A stretch of DNA of 64,000 nt from Bog-756 sp963699085 (lineage in GTDB: Bacteria; Actinomycetota; Acidimicrobiia; Acidimicrobiales; RAAP-2), in contig CAVOTH010000003.1 in assembly GCA_963699085.1 (NCBI GenBank), forward strand, positions 248,001-312,000, in the 5' to 3' direction. Under the pieces are notes generated by a model. The model saw only the letters and a list, made by a program, of their open reading frames with translations, searched no databases and was not told the origin of the DNA. The position numbers and the translations under genes were made by a program. Each line of letters begins with the position of its first letter. Position 1 is the stretch's first letter. Shown piece after piece: positions 54,101-63,271 of the stretch.

Positions 54101-54819
54101 GCGCCGGTGAGCTGGTCATCGAAGACCTCCGTGCCGGGATCCCCGGTCGCGAGATCCTGCAGGGCCTGTCTCTGACCGTCCGCAGTGGTGAGGTGCACGC
54201 CGTCATGGGACCGAACGGCTCCGGCAAGAGCACGCTGGCCCATGTCCTGATGGGTCGTCCCGGATACGAAGTGCTGGGCGGGTCGGTGACACTCGACGGG
54301 GTCGACCTCCTCGCCATCCCCACGTGGCAACGGGCCCGGGCCGGACTGTTCCTGGCCATGCAGCACCCCATCGAGGTTCCCGGCGTGTCGCTGGTCGAGT
54401 CACTCACGTCCGCACGCGACGGCGACGGCTCAGATGTGGGGGAGCGCCTCCATGCCGAGGCCGCCCGGATCGGCTTTGACGAGCGCTTCCTCGAGCGCTC
54501 CCTCAATGTCGACCTCTCCGGTGGTGAGCGAAAACGCAACGAGACCCTGCAGCTCGGCGTGTTGCGGCCGAAGTTCGCCGTGCTCGACGAGATCGACTCC
54601 GGCCTCGACGTCGACGCCCTGGCCGACGTCGCCCACCGGGTGCAGGAGGCGACCACCGAGTGGGGACTGGGAGTCCTGGCCATCACCCACTTCCGCCGAC
54701 TCCTCGACGTCCTCCATCCCGACGTGGTCCACGTGCTGGCCGGCGGCCGGGTGGTGGCCACGGGAGGCAGCGAACTGGCCGAGCGCGTCGACCAGACCGG
54801 GTACGCCGCCTACTCCTGA
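54097..54819 (+). CDS. sufC: Fe-S assembly ATPase SufC (first copy)
   Basis: SufC is the ABC-type ATPase of the SufBCD complex. The 240-residue protein has Walker A GPNGSGKST, the signature LSGGERKRNETLQL, Walker B AVLDEIDSGLDVDAL and the SufC-specific HFRRLL. GTG 54097 overlaps the Rieske gene (GTGA). Compared with the second copy at 58129 it is shorter, lacking the N-terminal 20 residues, and its Q-loop and middle part (FLAMQHPIEVPGVSLVESLTSARDG) differ clearly, so the two are not recent duplicates. Confidence 0.93.
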   Translation: MSAGELVIEDLRAGIPGREILQGLSLTVRSGEVHAVMGPNGSGKSTLAHVLMGRPGYEVLGGSVTLDGVDLLAIPTWQRARAGLFLAMQHPIEVPGVSLVESLTSARDGDGSDVGERLHAEAARIGFDERFLERSLNVDLSGGERKRNETLQLGVLRPKFAVLDEIDSGLDVDALADVAHRVQEATTEWGLGVLAITHFRRLLDVLHPDVVHVLAGGRVVATGGSELAERVDQTGYAAYS

Positions 54820-54879
54820 CGTTCCGGGTGGGGTTCGACCTGAACGTGCGCGGCGTGCCGCAATTGGTAGCGTCGGGCA

Positions 54880-56271
54880 ATGGCCCGCCGAGACCGACGC
54901 CGGGGAGGCGCCCACAGCCCGAAGCGGGACACGGACGACGGCGTGTCCGGCGTGGACGGGTCAGGCGGTGATCAGTCGGTGGCCCCGGGATCCGCTCCTG
55001 CAGACGCGGCGGCTGGTGCCGAACTCGGCGCGCTGATGACCCGGAAGGAGCGTCGCCAGGCGAAATCGGGCAAGGTGGCAACGTCGGGCAAGGGGGGCCG
55101 GACCAAGTCGAAGAGGGCCTGGTACGACTGGGTGCTCCTCGCCGGGGTCATCCTCGTCTCGCTCGCCATCGTGGCCGTCGGCACCGGCTACGCGTACGTG
55201 CAGTACCGGTTCAGCCAGGTGACCAAGGTAACGGTCAAGCACCTGCGCACGGCGCCGGCCGGGGCACCGTTCAACGTTCTTCTCATCGGTTCGGACAGCC
55301 GTGCGGGATTCACCACGGCGGACCAGGCCGCCTATGGCAACACGTCGACAGCGGGCGGGCAGCGCAGTGACGTCGTCAAAATCGTCCATGTCGTTCCGGC
55401 CACTGGCCAGGTCAGTGTGCTCTCCATCCCCCGGGACACGGTCGTCGCCGTGGCGGGGGACACCGAGGAGATAGGCAAGTACAACCGGATCAACGCCACC
55501 TACAACAACGGGGCGGACCAGCTCGTCCAGACGATCGAAGCCAACTTCGGGATCCCGATCGAACACGTGGTCCAGCTCAATTTCATCGGGTTCCGAGGGG
55601 CGGTCGATGCCATCGGTGGCGTAAACCTGGACTTTCCCTATCCAGCCCGGGACACCTATACCGGGTTGGACATCAAGACGGCCGGTTGCCAGCACCTCAA
55701 CGGCGGCTACTCCCTCGCCGTCGCCCGCAGCCGGCACTACCAGTACTACGAGGACGGCTACTGGCAGTACGACGGCACCAGCGACTACGGCCGGATCCAG
55801 CGCCAGAATGCCTTCCTGAAGGCGTTGATCAACCAGGCTGAGAAGCAGTACAACCCGCTGACCCTCAACGCCTTCATCGGATCGGTCGTGCAAGGGGTGA
55901 CCATCGACTCGACGTTCACCGTCAGCGAGCTGATCTCACTCGCCCGCGAATTCCGTTCGTTCGAATCGGCGTCCCTCGCCACCGCGACTCTGCCCACCTA
56001 CTCCTCGGAGTCGTCGGATTTCGCCTCTCTGGGATCGGTCCTCTACGTACAACAGCCGCAGGCCAATCAGGTGATCAGCCAGTTCCTCCACGCCACCGCC
56101 CCGGTGCCGGTGACGCCGCCGCCCGGGCCTTACGGCACGCCCTCCTCCACCACGACCACGACCACGAGGCCGAACTCGAACTACTCGACGGGTGGCGACA
56201 CACCGGCGACCACGGCACCGGCCGTGACCACCACGACCATCCAGACCAATTTCGATCCGACCCCCTGCTGA
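54880..56271 (+). CDS. LytR-CpsA-Psr (LCP) family protein
   Basis: LCP proteins transfer lipid-linked glycopolymers to peptidoglycan or act in cell-wall assembly. The 463-residue protein has a basic cytoplasmic N-terminus, a membrane helix at about residues 82-106 (WVLLAGVILVSLAIVAVGTGYAYV) and the LCP domain with NVLLIGSDSR, RSDVVKIVHV, SVLSIPRDTVV, RINATYNNG and RSRHYQYY. The C-terminus is a Thr/Pro-rich tail (TTTTTTRPNSNYSTGG). It lies 60 bases after sufC and converges with sufU; it is probably not part of Fe-S assembly. Confidence 0.9.
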   Translation: MARRDRRRGGAHSPKRDTDDGVSGVDGSGGDQSVAPGSAPADAAAGAELGALMTRKERRQAKSGKVATSGKGGRTKSKRAWYDWVLLAGVILVSLAIVAVGTGYAYVQYRFSQVTKVTVKHLRTAPAGAPFNVLLIGSDSRAGFTTADQAAYGNTSTAGGQRSDVVKIVHVVPATGQVSVLSIPRDTVVAVAGDTEEIGKYNRINATYNNGADQLVQTIEANFGIPIEHVVQLNFIGFRGAVDAIGGVNLDFPYPARDTYTGLDIKTAGCQHLNGGYSLAVARSRHYQYYEDGYWQYDGTSDYGRIQRQNAFLKALINQAEKQYNPLTLNAFIGSVVQGVTIDSTFTVSELISLAREFRSFESASLATATLPTYSSESSDFASLGSVLYVQQPQANQVISQFLHATAPVPVTPPPGPYGTPSSTTTTTTRPNSNYSTGGDTPATTAPAVTTTTIQTNFDPTPC

Positions 56272-56289
56272 GGGCCGACCTGACGCCGC

Positions 56290-56799
56290 TCAGGTGACTG
56301 CGGTCGCCTCGTCCAAACCCTGGGCCAGGGTGTTCCAGCTGAGGGTGGCGCACTTGATCCGGACCGGGAACTTGACGACTCCTTGGAGCGCGGCGAGCTC
56401 GCCCAGGGCGTCGATGTCGATGACTTCAGGTTCGGGCAATTCCACTGGTTCGGCGTCCGCTCCTTGTGCACCGGCGCCCACCGGCAGTGTGGCTTCGTGG
56501 ATCGACATCATCCCCTTGAAGGTGGCGATGAGCTCGCGTGCCTCCTCGACCGACTTACCCTTCACCCCGGCCGACATCAGCGAGGCCGACGACTGACTGA
56601 TCGAGCATCCCGTCCCGCCGATCTTGATGTCGGCCACAACACCGTCCTCGACGTCGAGGGTGACCACGATCTCGTCGCCGCACAGCGGATTGAAACCCTC
56701 CACCCGTACGGCGGGTGGCGACTCGAGTTCGCCGCGGTTCCGCGGTGAGCGGTAGTGGTCGAGGATGATCTCCCGATAGAGGTCTTCGAGGCCGGGCAT
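56290..56799 (-). CDS. sufU: SufU-type Fe-S / sulfur-transfer protein
   Basis: SufU accepts sulfur from SufS as a zinc-dependent sulfurtransferase in Gram-positive type systems. The 169-residue protein has the ligands in NPLCGDEIVV, GTGCSISQSSASLM and RIKCATLSWNTL, the three conserved Cys plus Asp. Between the second and third Cys is a long acidic insert (GAGAQGADAEPVELPEPEVIDID), typical of actinobacterial SufU but longer than in Bacillus. It is 64 bases downstream of sufS in the minus-strand block sufC2-sufS-sufU. Confidence 0.93.
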   Translation of the reverse strand: MPGLEDLYREIILDHYRSPRNRGELESPPAVRVEGFNPLCGDEIVVTLDVEDGVVADIKIGGTGCSISQSSASLMSAGVKGKSVEEARELIATFKGMMSIHEATLPVGAGAQGADAEPVELPEPEVIDIDALGELAALQGVVKFPVRIKCATLSWNTLAQGLDEATAVT

Positions 56800-56863
56800 C
56801 AGGCCGACGTCCCTTCGTGATTGGAGTGCGCGGGCACTGTGCCACGAGCGTACCGGGAGGGGC

Positions 56864-58141
56864 TCAACCGAAGAACCTCGCGGCGGCCTCGAGGGACTCG
56901 ACCAGGTTGTCCACGTCGTGCTCGTCGTTGTACGGACCGAACGATGCCCGGGCCGTCGCGTTGACCCCGAGCCTACGCATCAGGGGCTTCGCACAGTGAT
57001 GACCGGCCCGGACGCACACCCCGTATTCGTCGAGGATCTGGGATACGTCGTGGGGGTGGATGTCCCCGAACGCGAACGAGATGACCCCACCCCGGCCCTC
57101 GGCGTCCGCAGGTCCGAAGATCTTGATCCCGTCGCCGAACCGGTTGCGGAGGGCGTCGAGTGCATAGGCGGTCAGGGAGACCTCATGGGTCCGGACGGCG
57201 TCCATGCCGACCGCCCGCAGGTAGTCGACGGCGGCACCCAGTCCGACCGCTTCGGTGATGGGTGGCGTACCGGCCTCGAATCGCCAGGGAATGTCGTTCG
57301 GGGTGAACCCGTCCTTACGGACGTCGAGGATCATCTCGCCACCCCCGAGGAACGGTGGTAGTTCCGCCAGCAGCTCCTCGCGGCCCCACAGGACCCCGAT
57401 ACCGGTCGGACCGAGCATCTTGTGAGCGCTGAAGGCCAGGAAGTCCACGCCGAGGGCGGTGACATCGGTGGGTTGGTGGGGAACCGACTGGCAGGCGTCG
57501 GCGACCACGATGGCCCCTGCGGCATGGGCCGCGGTGGCCAGGTCGGCTACCGGGTTCAACGTGCCCAACACGTTGGACATGCAGGTGACGCCCAGCAGCT
57601 TGGCCCCATCGAGGACCCGGTCGAGGTCGTCCAGTACCAACCGACCGTCGTCGTCGATCGGGATCCAGCGCAGCTCGATGCCCCTTTCGGCGGCCAGCAT
57701 GTGCCAGGGCACGATGTTGGCGTGGTGCTCCATCTCGGTCAGCACGACCACGTCGCCCCGGTCGAGGTGGGTGCGTCCCCACGCGTGGGCCACCAGATTG
57801 AGACCCTCGGTGGCGTTCTTGGTGAATATGATTTCGCGCCCAGGGTCCGGCGCCCCGATGAAGCGACCGACGTTGACTCGCGCCGCCTCGAAGCGCCGGG
57901 TCGCCTCCTCGGCGATCGCATAGACGCCCCGGTGCACATTGGCGTGGGTCGTCTCGTCGTATTCGCGCATGGCATCGAGCACCGATGTCGGCCGCTGCGA
58001 TGACGAGGCGGAGTCGAGATAGGTGATCGGCCGGCCGTTCACCTGGCGAGAGAGCAGTGGAAAATCCTTTGCCAGAGTGGCCGCGTCCAGCCCGGGCCGG
58101 AGCGCCGCGCCGGTGGTCCTGTTGCGGGTCAGCTCCGCCAT
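56864..58141 (-). CDS. sufS: Cysteine desulfurase SufS
   Basis: SufS takes sulfur from cysteine and passes it to SufU. The 425-residue PLP enzyme has NGRPITYLDSASSSQRP, ANVHRGVYAIAEEAT, GATEGLN-like KNATEGLNLVAHAWG, the Schiff-base Lys in FLAFSAHKMLGPTGIGVLWG, and the catalytic Cys in RAGHHCAKPLMRRLG. Start ATG 58141 overlaps the sufC2 stop by 13 bases, which links them. The final FGPYNDEHDVDNLVESLEAAARFFG is the normal C-terminus. Confidence 0.94.
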   Translation of the reverse strand: MAELTRNRTTGAALRPGLDAATLAKDFPLLSRQVNGRPITYLDSASSSQRPTSVLDAMREYDETTHANVHRGVYAIAEEATRRFEAARVNVGRFIGAPDPGREIIFTKNATEGLNLVAHAWGRTHLDRGDVVVLTEMEHHANIVPWHMLAAERGIELRWIPIDDDGRLVLDDLDRVLDGAKLLGVTCMSNVLGTLNPVADLATAAHAAGAIVVADACQSVPHQPTDVTALGVDFLAFSAHKMLGPTGIGVLWGREELLAELPPFLGGGEMILDVRKDGFTPNDIPWRFEAGTPPITEAVGLGAAVDYLRAVGMDAVRTHEVSLTAYALDALRNRFGDGIKIFGPADAEGRGGVISFAFGDIHPHDVSQILDEYGVCVRAGHHCAKPLMRRLGVNATARASFGPYNDEHDVDNLVESLEAAARFFG

Positions 58142-58917
58142 GCGTCGTACCCCTCGGCTTCGAGCTTGGCTCCCAACTCCGGCCCACCCTCGTCGACGAT
58201 GACCCCGTCGACGAGCACGTGGACCCGGTCGGCGTCGAGCTCCTCGAGCATGCGCTGGTAGTGGCTGATCACCAGGACCCCGAGGTCCGGGCGGGACTCG
58301 CGGACGGTGTGCACCCCCCGGGCGACGGTGCGGAGCGCGTCGACATCGAGGCCGGAGTCTGTCTCGTCCAAGATGGCGAGCTCCGGCTCGAGGATGGCCA
58401 TCTGGAGGATCTCGTTCCGCTTCTTCTCTCCCCCCGAGAAGCCGTCGTTCAAGTGGCGCTCGCCGAAGGCGGGATCCATGCCGAGCTTGTCCATCCACTC
58501 CATCATCAAGAGCCGGACCTCGAGGACCGAAAGGTCCATGCCCCGACGAGCGGAGAGGGCCTGGCGCAGGAACTGGATGACAGGCACCCCACCGATCGAC
58601 TCGGGGTCCTGGAAGGCCAGGAAGATGCCGGCCTTGCCCCGGACATCGGTCGGCCACGAGGTGATGTCCTCGCCCTTGAACAGGATCGAGCCGGCGGTGA
58701 CCTCGTAGGCGGGGTTGCCGAGGAGCACATTGGCCAGTGTCGACTTTCCGGAGCCGTTCGGACCCATGATGGCGTGGACCTGGCCCGATGCGACGGTGAG
58801 GTCGATGCCCCGCAGGATCGGTTGACCCTCCACCGACGCGTGCAGGTCAACGATCTGGAGCAGCGGCGGCGCCGGCTCGGTGTTCGGCTGCTCGGGGGCG
58901 TCAGGCGTGGAGCTCAC
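58129..58917 (-). CDS. sufC: Fe-S assembly ATPase SufC (second copy)
   Basis: The 262-residue ABC ATPase has Walker A GPNGSGKSTLANVLLGNP, signature FSGGEKKRNEILQMAILEP, Walker B LAILDETDSGLDVDALRTVARGV and VISHYQRML. It fits the canonical SufC consensus better than the copy at 54097 (EPELAILDETDSGLD, AFQDPESIGGVPV). It heads the minus-strand block followed by sufS and sufU. Having two divergent sufC genes, one beside sufBD and one beside sufSU, is unusual. ATG 58917 is preceded by the AT-rich gap before the debranching enzyme gene. Confidence 0.93.
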   Translation of the reverse strand: MSSTPDAPEQPNTEPAPPLLQIVDLHASVEGQPILRGIDLTVASGQVHAIMGPNGSGKSTLANVLLGNPAYEVTAGSILFKGEDITSWPTDVRGKAGIFLAFQDPESIGGVPVIQFLRQALSARRGMDLSVLEVRLLMMEWMDKLGMDPAFGERHLNDGFSGGEKKRNEILQMAILEPELAILDETDSGLDVDALRTVARGVHTVRESRPDLGVLVISHYQRMLEELDADRVHVLVDGVIVDEGGPELGAKLEAEGYDAWRS

Positions 58918-59055
58918 AGCTCCGATTGTAGCCTCTTCCCCACATTTCTCCTACGGCGGTAGGGGGAATAGGAACGGCACCGGGAGCGGGGCTCCGCTGT
59001 ACGTGCTGAGCAGGAAGAATTCCTGTCAAGACCAGGTCAGCGGTACGGTACCGGA

Positions 59056-61251
59056 ATGTCCGACCCCTGGAACTACGCCGGCCCGGTCACCCAACTCGGA
59101 ACCCGCACCGGTGCCGTGACGCTCGTCGACGAGTCAACCTTCGCCATCAGCGGTAGCACGGGGGATATCTCACCCGGGGCGGCCCAGGGCCTGTTCTTCC
59201 GGGACACCCGGATCGTCTCCCGGTTCGAGGTCCTGATCAACGGGGTCCCGACCGAGCCACTCGCCGCCGTGACCGATGACCCGTTCAGCAGCGAGTTCGT
59301 GTCCCGCAACCTGCCGGGACCCGGTCGAGCCGACTCGACGCTGATGCTCTTCCGGGGACGTCATGTGGGACAGGGGATGCGCGAGGAGTTGCGCCTACGA
59401 AACTTCTCCGACGAGGCCACGGCGTGCACGCTCGAGGTGCTGGTCGACGCAGACTTCGCCGATCTGTTCGCGGTGAAGGAAGGCCGGGTGAGCGCAGGGG
59501 CCAACGCCGGGGCGGTCACGTCCGAGATCTCCGACCGCCCGGGCGACTCGGGTCCCGGCACGGAAGGGGATGGGGCATCGCTGGTCTACACGTACAAGCG
59601 TGGACCGGTGGCACGCGGGGTCGAACTGAGCACGACCGGAGCGTCGAACGTCGCCCCCGGTCTCCTCACCTATGAGGTGGTCGTACCCGCCCGGGGCGAA
59701 TGGACCACCTGCATCGAGGTCGGTCCCGTCATCGATGGCGCCGTCTTCGCCCCCAAGTACCAGTGCGGACAGCCGGTCGAGCGGGCAACGCCCACCGAGC
59801 GACTGGCGGAGTGGCGACGCCAGGTACCCAAGGTGGAGACCGACCATCCGGTGCTGAAGCAGGTGGTCGCCCGCAGCGCCGAGGACCTCGGGGCCCTGCG
59901 CATCTTCGACCCCGACTACCCAGAGCGGGTGGTGGTGGCGGCCGGCGCACCGTGGTTCATGACGGTGTTCGGACGGGACTCACTGCTGACCGCGTGGATG
60001 GCGTTGCTGGTCGACCCCGACCTGGCGAGCGGTGTGCTCCAGACCCTCGCCCGGTTCCAGGGGACCGAAGTCGACCCCCGGCACGAGGAGGAGCCCGGCC
60101 GGATCCTGCACGAGATGCGCTTCGGCGATGCTGCGTCACTCTCGCTCGGTGGGGGGAGCATCTACTACGGCACCGCCGACGCCACCCCGCTCTTCGTCAT
60201 GCTCCTGGGCGAGATGCGTCGTTGGGGCGTTGCCCGTGAGTTGGTCGACCAGCTTCTGCCCAACGCGGTACGGGCCATCGAGTGGATCGAACACTTCGGC
60301 GACGCCGACGGGGACGGGTACGTCGAGTATCGACGGGCCACCGACCGGGGCCTGGCCAATCAGGGCTGGAAGGACAGCTGGGACGGGATCCGCTACGGCG
60401 ACGGCCGGGTGGCCACGGCGCCCATCGCCCTGGCCGAGGTACAGGCGTATACCTATGGCGCCTATCTGGCGAGCGCCCACTTCGCCTTCGAAGCGGGGGA
60501 CACCGCCACCTACGATCGCTTCCGATCGAAGGCCGCTCACCTGAAGGCCGCCTTCAACCGCGATTTCTGGTTGGAGGAGAAGGGCTGGTTCGCCGTCGGC
60601 CTCGACGCCGACAAGCGGCCCATCGACTCCCTGACGTCCAACATCGGCCACTGCCTGTGGACCGGGATCGTGGACGAGGACAAGGCGCTGCAGGTGGCCC
60701 AGGCCATGGTGTCGCCTGCGATGTTCACCGGCTGGGGGCTGCGGACGCTGTCGAGCGACAACGGGGGCTACAACCCGATCAGCTACCACTGCGGCTCGGT
60801 GTGGCCCCACGACACAGCGATCGTGGCCGCTGGCCTCGCCCGCTATGGCTTCGACGGCGCCGCCCAGCAGCTGATCTTCGGACTGCTCGATGCCGCTGCG
60901 GCCCAGGGCGGGCGCCTGCCCGAGCTGTTCAGCGGCCTGTCCCGGGCGGAACTCGACGTTCCTGTGGGGTATCCGACCTCGTGCTCACCCCAGGCGTGGT
61001 CGGCTGCGTCTCCGCTGCTCTGCCTGCGGACCCTCCTCCGATTGGACCCGTGGATCCCCTACGGCAAGACCTGGCTGTGTCCGAACCTGCCCGAGGGCAT
61101 CGGCTACCTGAAGGTGGAGGGGATCCCGCTGGCCGGTTCCAGGGTGACCGTCGAGGTGGGAGACGAGGTCGCCGGAGGCGTTTCGATCACCGGCCTGCCG
61201 CCGGAGATCGAGGTCATCCGCGAGCCCCGGCGACCGTCGACCGCGGTCTGA
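59056..61251 (+). CDS. Amylo-alpha-1,6-glucosidase / glycogen debranching enzyme family (GH133-like N-domain)
   Basis: The 731-residue protein begins with an N-terminal beta-domain (VTLVDESTFAISGSTGDISPGAAQGLFFRDTRIVSRFEVLINGV, a trait of the glycogen debranching N-terminal family) and continues with an (alpha/alpha)6 barrel: GAPWFMTVFGRDSLLTAWMAL, NQGWKDSWDGIRYGDG with the catalytic acids, and CGSVWPHDTAIVAAGLARYG. Such enzymes cleave alpha-1,6 branches in glycogen or trehalose-derived glucans; other sugar substrates are possible. It stands divergent from sufC2 with about 138 bases between. ATG 59056 fits the usual N-terminus. Cytoplasmic as no signal is visible. Confidence 0.87.
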   Translation: MSDPWNYAGPVTQLGTRTGAVTLVDESTFAISGSTGDISPGAAQGLFFRDTRIVSRFEVLINGVPTEPLAAVTDDPFSSEFVSRNLPGPGRADSTLMLFRGRHVGQGMREELRLRNFSDEATACTLEVLVDADFADLFAVKEGRVSAGANAGAVTSEISDRPGDSGPGTEGDGASLVYTYKRGPVARGVELSTTGASNVAPGLLTYEVVVPARGEWTTCIEVGPVIDGAVFAPKYQCGQPVERATPTERLAEWRRQVPKVETDHPVLKQVVARSAEDLGALRIFDPDYPERVVVAAGAPWFMTVFGRDSLLTAWMALLVDPDLASGVLQTLARFQGTEVDPRHEEEPGRILHEMRFGDAASLSLGGGSIYYGTADATPLFVMLLGEMRRWGVARELVDQLLPNAVRAIEWIEHFGDADGDGYVEYRRATDRGLANQGWKDSWDGIRYGDGRVATAPIALAEVQAYTYGAYLASAHFAFEAGDTATYDRFRSKAAHLKAAFNRDFWLEEKGWFAVGLDADKRPIDSLTSNIGHCLWTGIVDEDKALQVAQAMVSPAMFTGWGLRTLSSDNGGYNPISYHCGSVWPHDTAIVAAGLARYGFDGAAQQLIFGLLDAAAAQGGRLPELFSGLSRAELDVPVGYPTSCSPQAWSAASPLLCLRTLLRLDPWIPYGKTWLCPNLPEGIGYLKVEGIPLAGSRVTVEVGDEVAGGVSITGLPPEIEVIREPRRPSTAV

Positions 61252-61282
61252 GTACCGATCTCGCTCCGTCCGTGGCTCCGGG

Positions 61283-61900
61283 TTACCAGCCCCGCTCGAC
61301 CCATTCCTGCAGGTGGGGGGACTCGGATCCGATAGTGGTTCCTGTCCCGTGACCGGGCAGGACGATGGTGTCGGGGGTGAACGCCCCGAAGAGCCGCCCC
61401 TCGATCGAGGTGATGATGGTGCCGAAGTCGGCATCCTCGAACGAGGTATTGCCCGGGCCCCCTGGGAAAAGCGTGTCCCCGCTGAACAGGAGCGGCGTAC
61501 CCTCCACGGCAAAGCACATCGACCCGGGAGTGTGCCCCGGGGTGGCGATGGTGGCCACTCGCAGCCGGCCGACGTCGACCACCGACTCGTCCTCCAGGAT
61601 CTGGTCGTATGAAGGCAGCATGGCGGCGTCGGCCCTGGTCACGGCGACGTCGATCCCGGCGTCGCGTACGGCCTCGACGGCCTGGATGTGGTCCCAGTGG
61701 CCGTGGGTCTCCACGACCTGGCGGACGTGGAGGTCCCGGCAGAGCTCGAGCAACAGGTCGTGCTCGTTGGCGGCATCGATGAGCAGGGAATCACCGGTCT
61801 CGCGGCAGCGGACGATGTAGACGTTGTTCTCCAGCGGTCCGACCACCACTCGGTGCACCTCGACGGCGGTGTCCTGGTAGTCGATGACGGTCTCGGCCAT
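61283..61900 (-). CDS. Metallo-beta-lactamase fold hydrolase, glyoxalase II-like
   Basis: The 205-residue protein carries the zinc motif THGHWDHIQAVEAVRDAG, then ATPGHTPGSMCFAVEGTPLLFSGDTLFPGGPG and VLPGHGTGTTIGSE, the set of metal ligands of glyoxalase II-type enzymes. It probably hydrolyses a thioester of a thiol cofactor. GAGGAGGT seven bases before ATG 61900 is one of the best ribosome sites in the window. It converges with the debranching enzyme gene and is divergent from the acyl-CoA dehydrogenase gene. Confidence 0.9.
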   Translation of the reverse strand: MAETVIDYQDTAVEVHRVVVGPLENNVYIVRCRETGDSLLIDAANEHDLLLELCRDLHVRQVVETHGHWDHIQAVEAVRDAGIDVAVTRADAAMLPSYDQILEDESVVDVGRLRVATIATPGHTPGSMCFAVEGTPLLFSGDTLFPGGPGNTSFEDADFGTIITSIEGRLFGAFTPDTIVLPGHGTGTTIGSESPHLQEWVERGW

Positions 61901-62051
61901 GGGTGCCACCTCCTCTGGTGCGAGCGTAGCGGTGGGTGTCCCCCGTTGGTCAATGTCGACACGGTTCTGGTAGACAAACAGGGCACGTTGCCCCGGTTGG
62001 GCACCGCCACCCGATGTCCCCGCTCGGGGACTCCACTGGATGGAGAACCAG

Positions 62052-63167
62052 ATGAACTTCGCCTTCAGCGAGGAGCAGGACGAGCTCCGGAAGTCGGTAC
62101 GTCGATTCCTCGACGACAAATCTCCGGAGACCGAGGTCCGGCGCCTCATGGAGACCCCCGAGGGCTACGACCCCGAGGTCTGGACGCAGATGGCGGACCA
62201 GCTCGGCCTGCAGTCGTTGATCATTCCCGAAGAGTTCGGGGGCGCCGGATTCACCTACGTCGAACTCATCGTGGTCCTCGAGGAGATGGGTGCCGCACTG
62301 CTGTGCGCCCCGTTCTTCTCCACGGTTGCCCTGGCGGCAAATGCGTTGTTGACCAGCGGTGACAGGCAGGCGCAGGAGTACCTGCTGCCTGGCATCGCCT
62401 CGGGCGAGACCATCGCCACACTCGCCTTCACCGAGGACTCCGGCCGCTGGGACGCCGACGGGATCACCTTGTCCGCCGTGCCGTCGGCCGACGGCTGGAC
62501 GCTGAACGGTCACAAGTCGTTCGTCATCGACGGTCACGTCGCCGACCTGATCCTGGTAGTCGGGCGCACTGATGCCGGGCTGTCGCTGTTCGGGGTCAAG
62601 AGCGACGCCGCCGGGCTGACCAGGACCCCACTGGCCACCATGGACCAGACCCGTAAGCAGGCCCGACTCGAGTTCGTCGACACCCCGGCTTGGCTGATCG
62701 GCACCGATGGCGGCGCCGAACAGGGCCTCTCCAAGACACTCGATCTGGCCGCCGTGGCGCTCGCCGCCGAACAGGTGGGCGGGGCCCAGCGTTGCCTGGA
62801 GAGCTCGGTCGAGTACGCCAAGACCCGGATCCAGTTCGGCCGCCCGATCGGGAGCTTCCAGGCCATCAAGCACAAGTGCGCCGACATGCTGCTCGAGGTC
62901 GAGTCGGCGAAGTCGGCCGCGTACTACGCCGGCTGGGCCGCCTCCGAGGACTCCGACGAGCTGCCGGTCGTGGCCAGTCTGGCCAAGTCGTACTGCTCGG
63001 AGGCCTACTTTCATGCGGCGGCCGAGACCATCCAGATCCACGGTGGGATCGGCTTCACGTGGGAGCACCCGGCGCATCTGTACTTCAAGCGGGCCAAGTC
63101 CTCGGAGCTCATGTTGGGCGACCCGTCGTACCACCGGGAGCTCCTGGCTCAGCGAATCGGCATCTGA
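62052..63167 (+). CDS. Acyl-CoA dehydrogenase
   Basis: This FAD enzyme introduces an alpha,beta double bond into acyl-CoA. The 371 residues include MNFAFSEEQDELRKSVRRFL, PEEFGGAGFTYVELIVVLEEMG, FTEDSGRWDADG, TRIQFGRPIGSFQAIKHKCADMLLEVESAKSAAYYAGW and IQIHGGIGFTWEHPAHLYFKRAKSSELMLGD. The form resembles the beta-subunit type FadE proteins of actinobacterial steroid side-chain breakdown, which work as heterodimers and may lack the catalytic base; whether the base is present here is not clear. ATG 62052 has GGAG at 62043, giving good spacing; ATG 62040 is the alternative. Confidence 0.88.
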   Translation: MNFAFSEEQDELRKSVRRFLDDKSPETEVRRLMETPEGYDPEVWTQMADQLGLQSLIIPEEFGGAGFTYVELIVVLEEMGAALLCAPFFSTVALAANALLTSGDRQAQEYLLPGIASGETIATLAFTEDSGRWDADGITLSAVPSADGWTLNGHKSFVIDGHVADLILVVGRTDAGLSLFGVKSDAAGLTRTPLATMDQTRKQARLEFVDTPAWLIGTDGGAEQGLSKTLDLAAVALAAEQVGGAQRCLESSVEYAKTRIQFGRPIGSFQAIKHKCADMLLEVESAKSAAYYAGWAASEDSDELPVVASLAKSYCSEAYFHAAAETIQIHGGIGFTWEHPAHLYFKRAKSSELMLGDPSYHRELLAQRIGI

Positions 63168-63271
63168 CCGGGTTCGTCCACCCGGTAGCGTGAGCCCCGG
63201 GACCCCCCTGCCCGGGCTGCACCCTGGGCCGACTGGCCGTCGGCCCGCCACCCGTTCCAGAAGAGAGTGAC

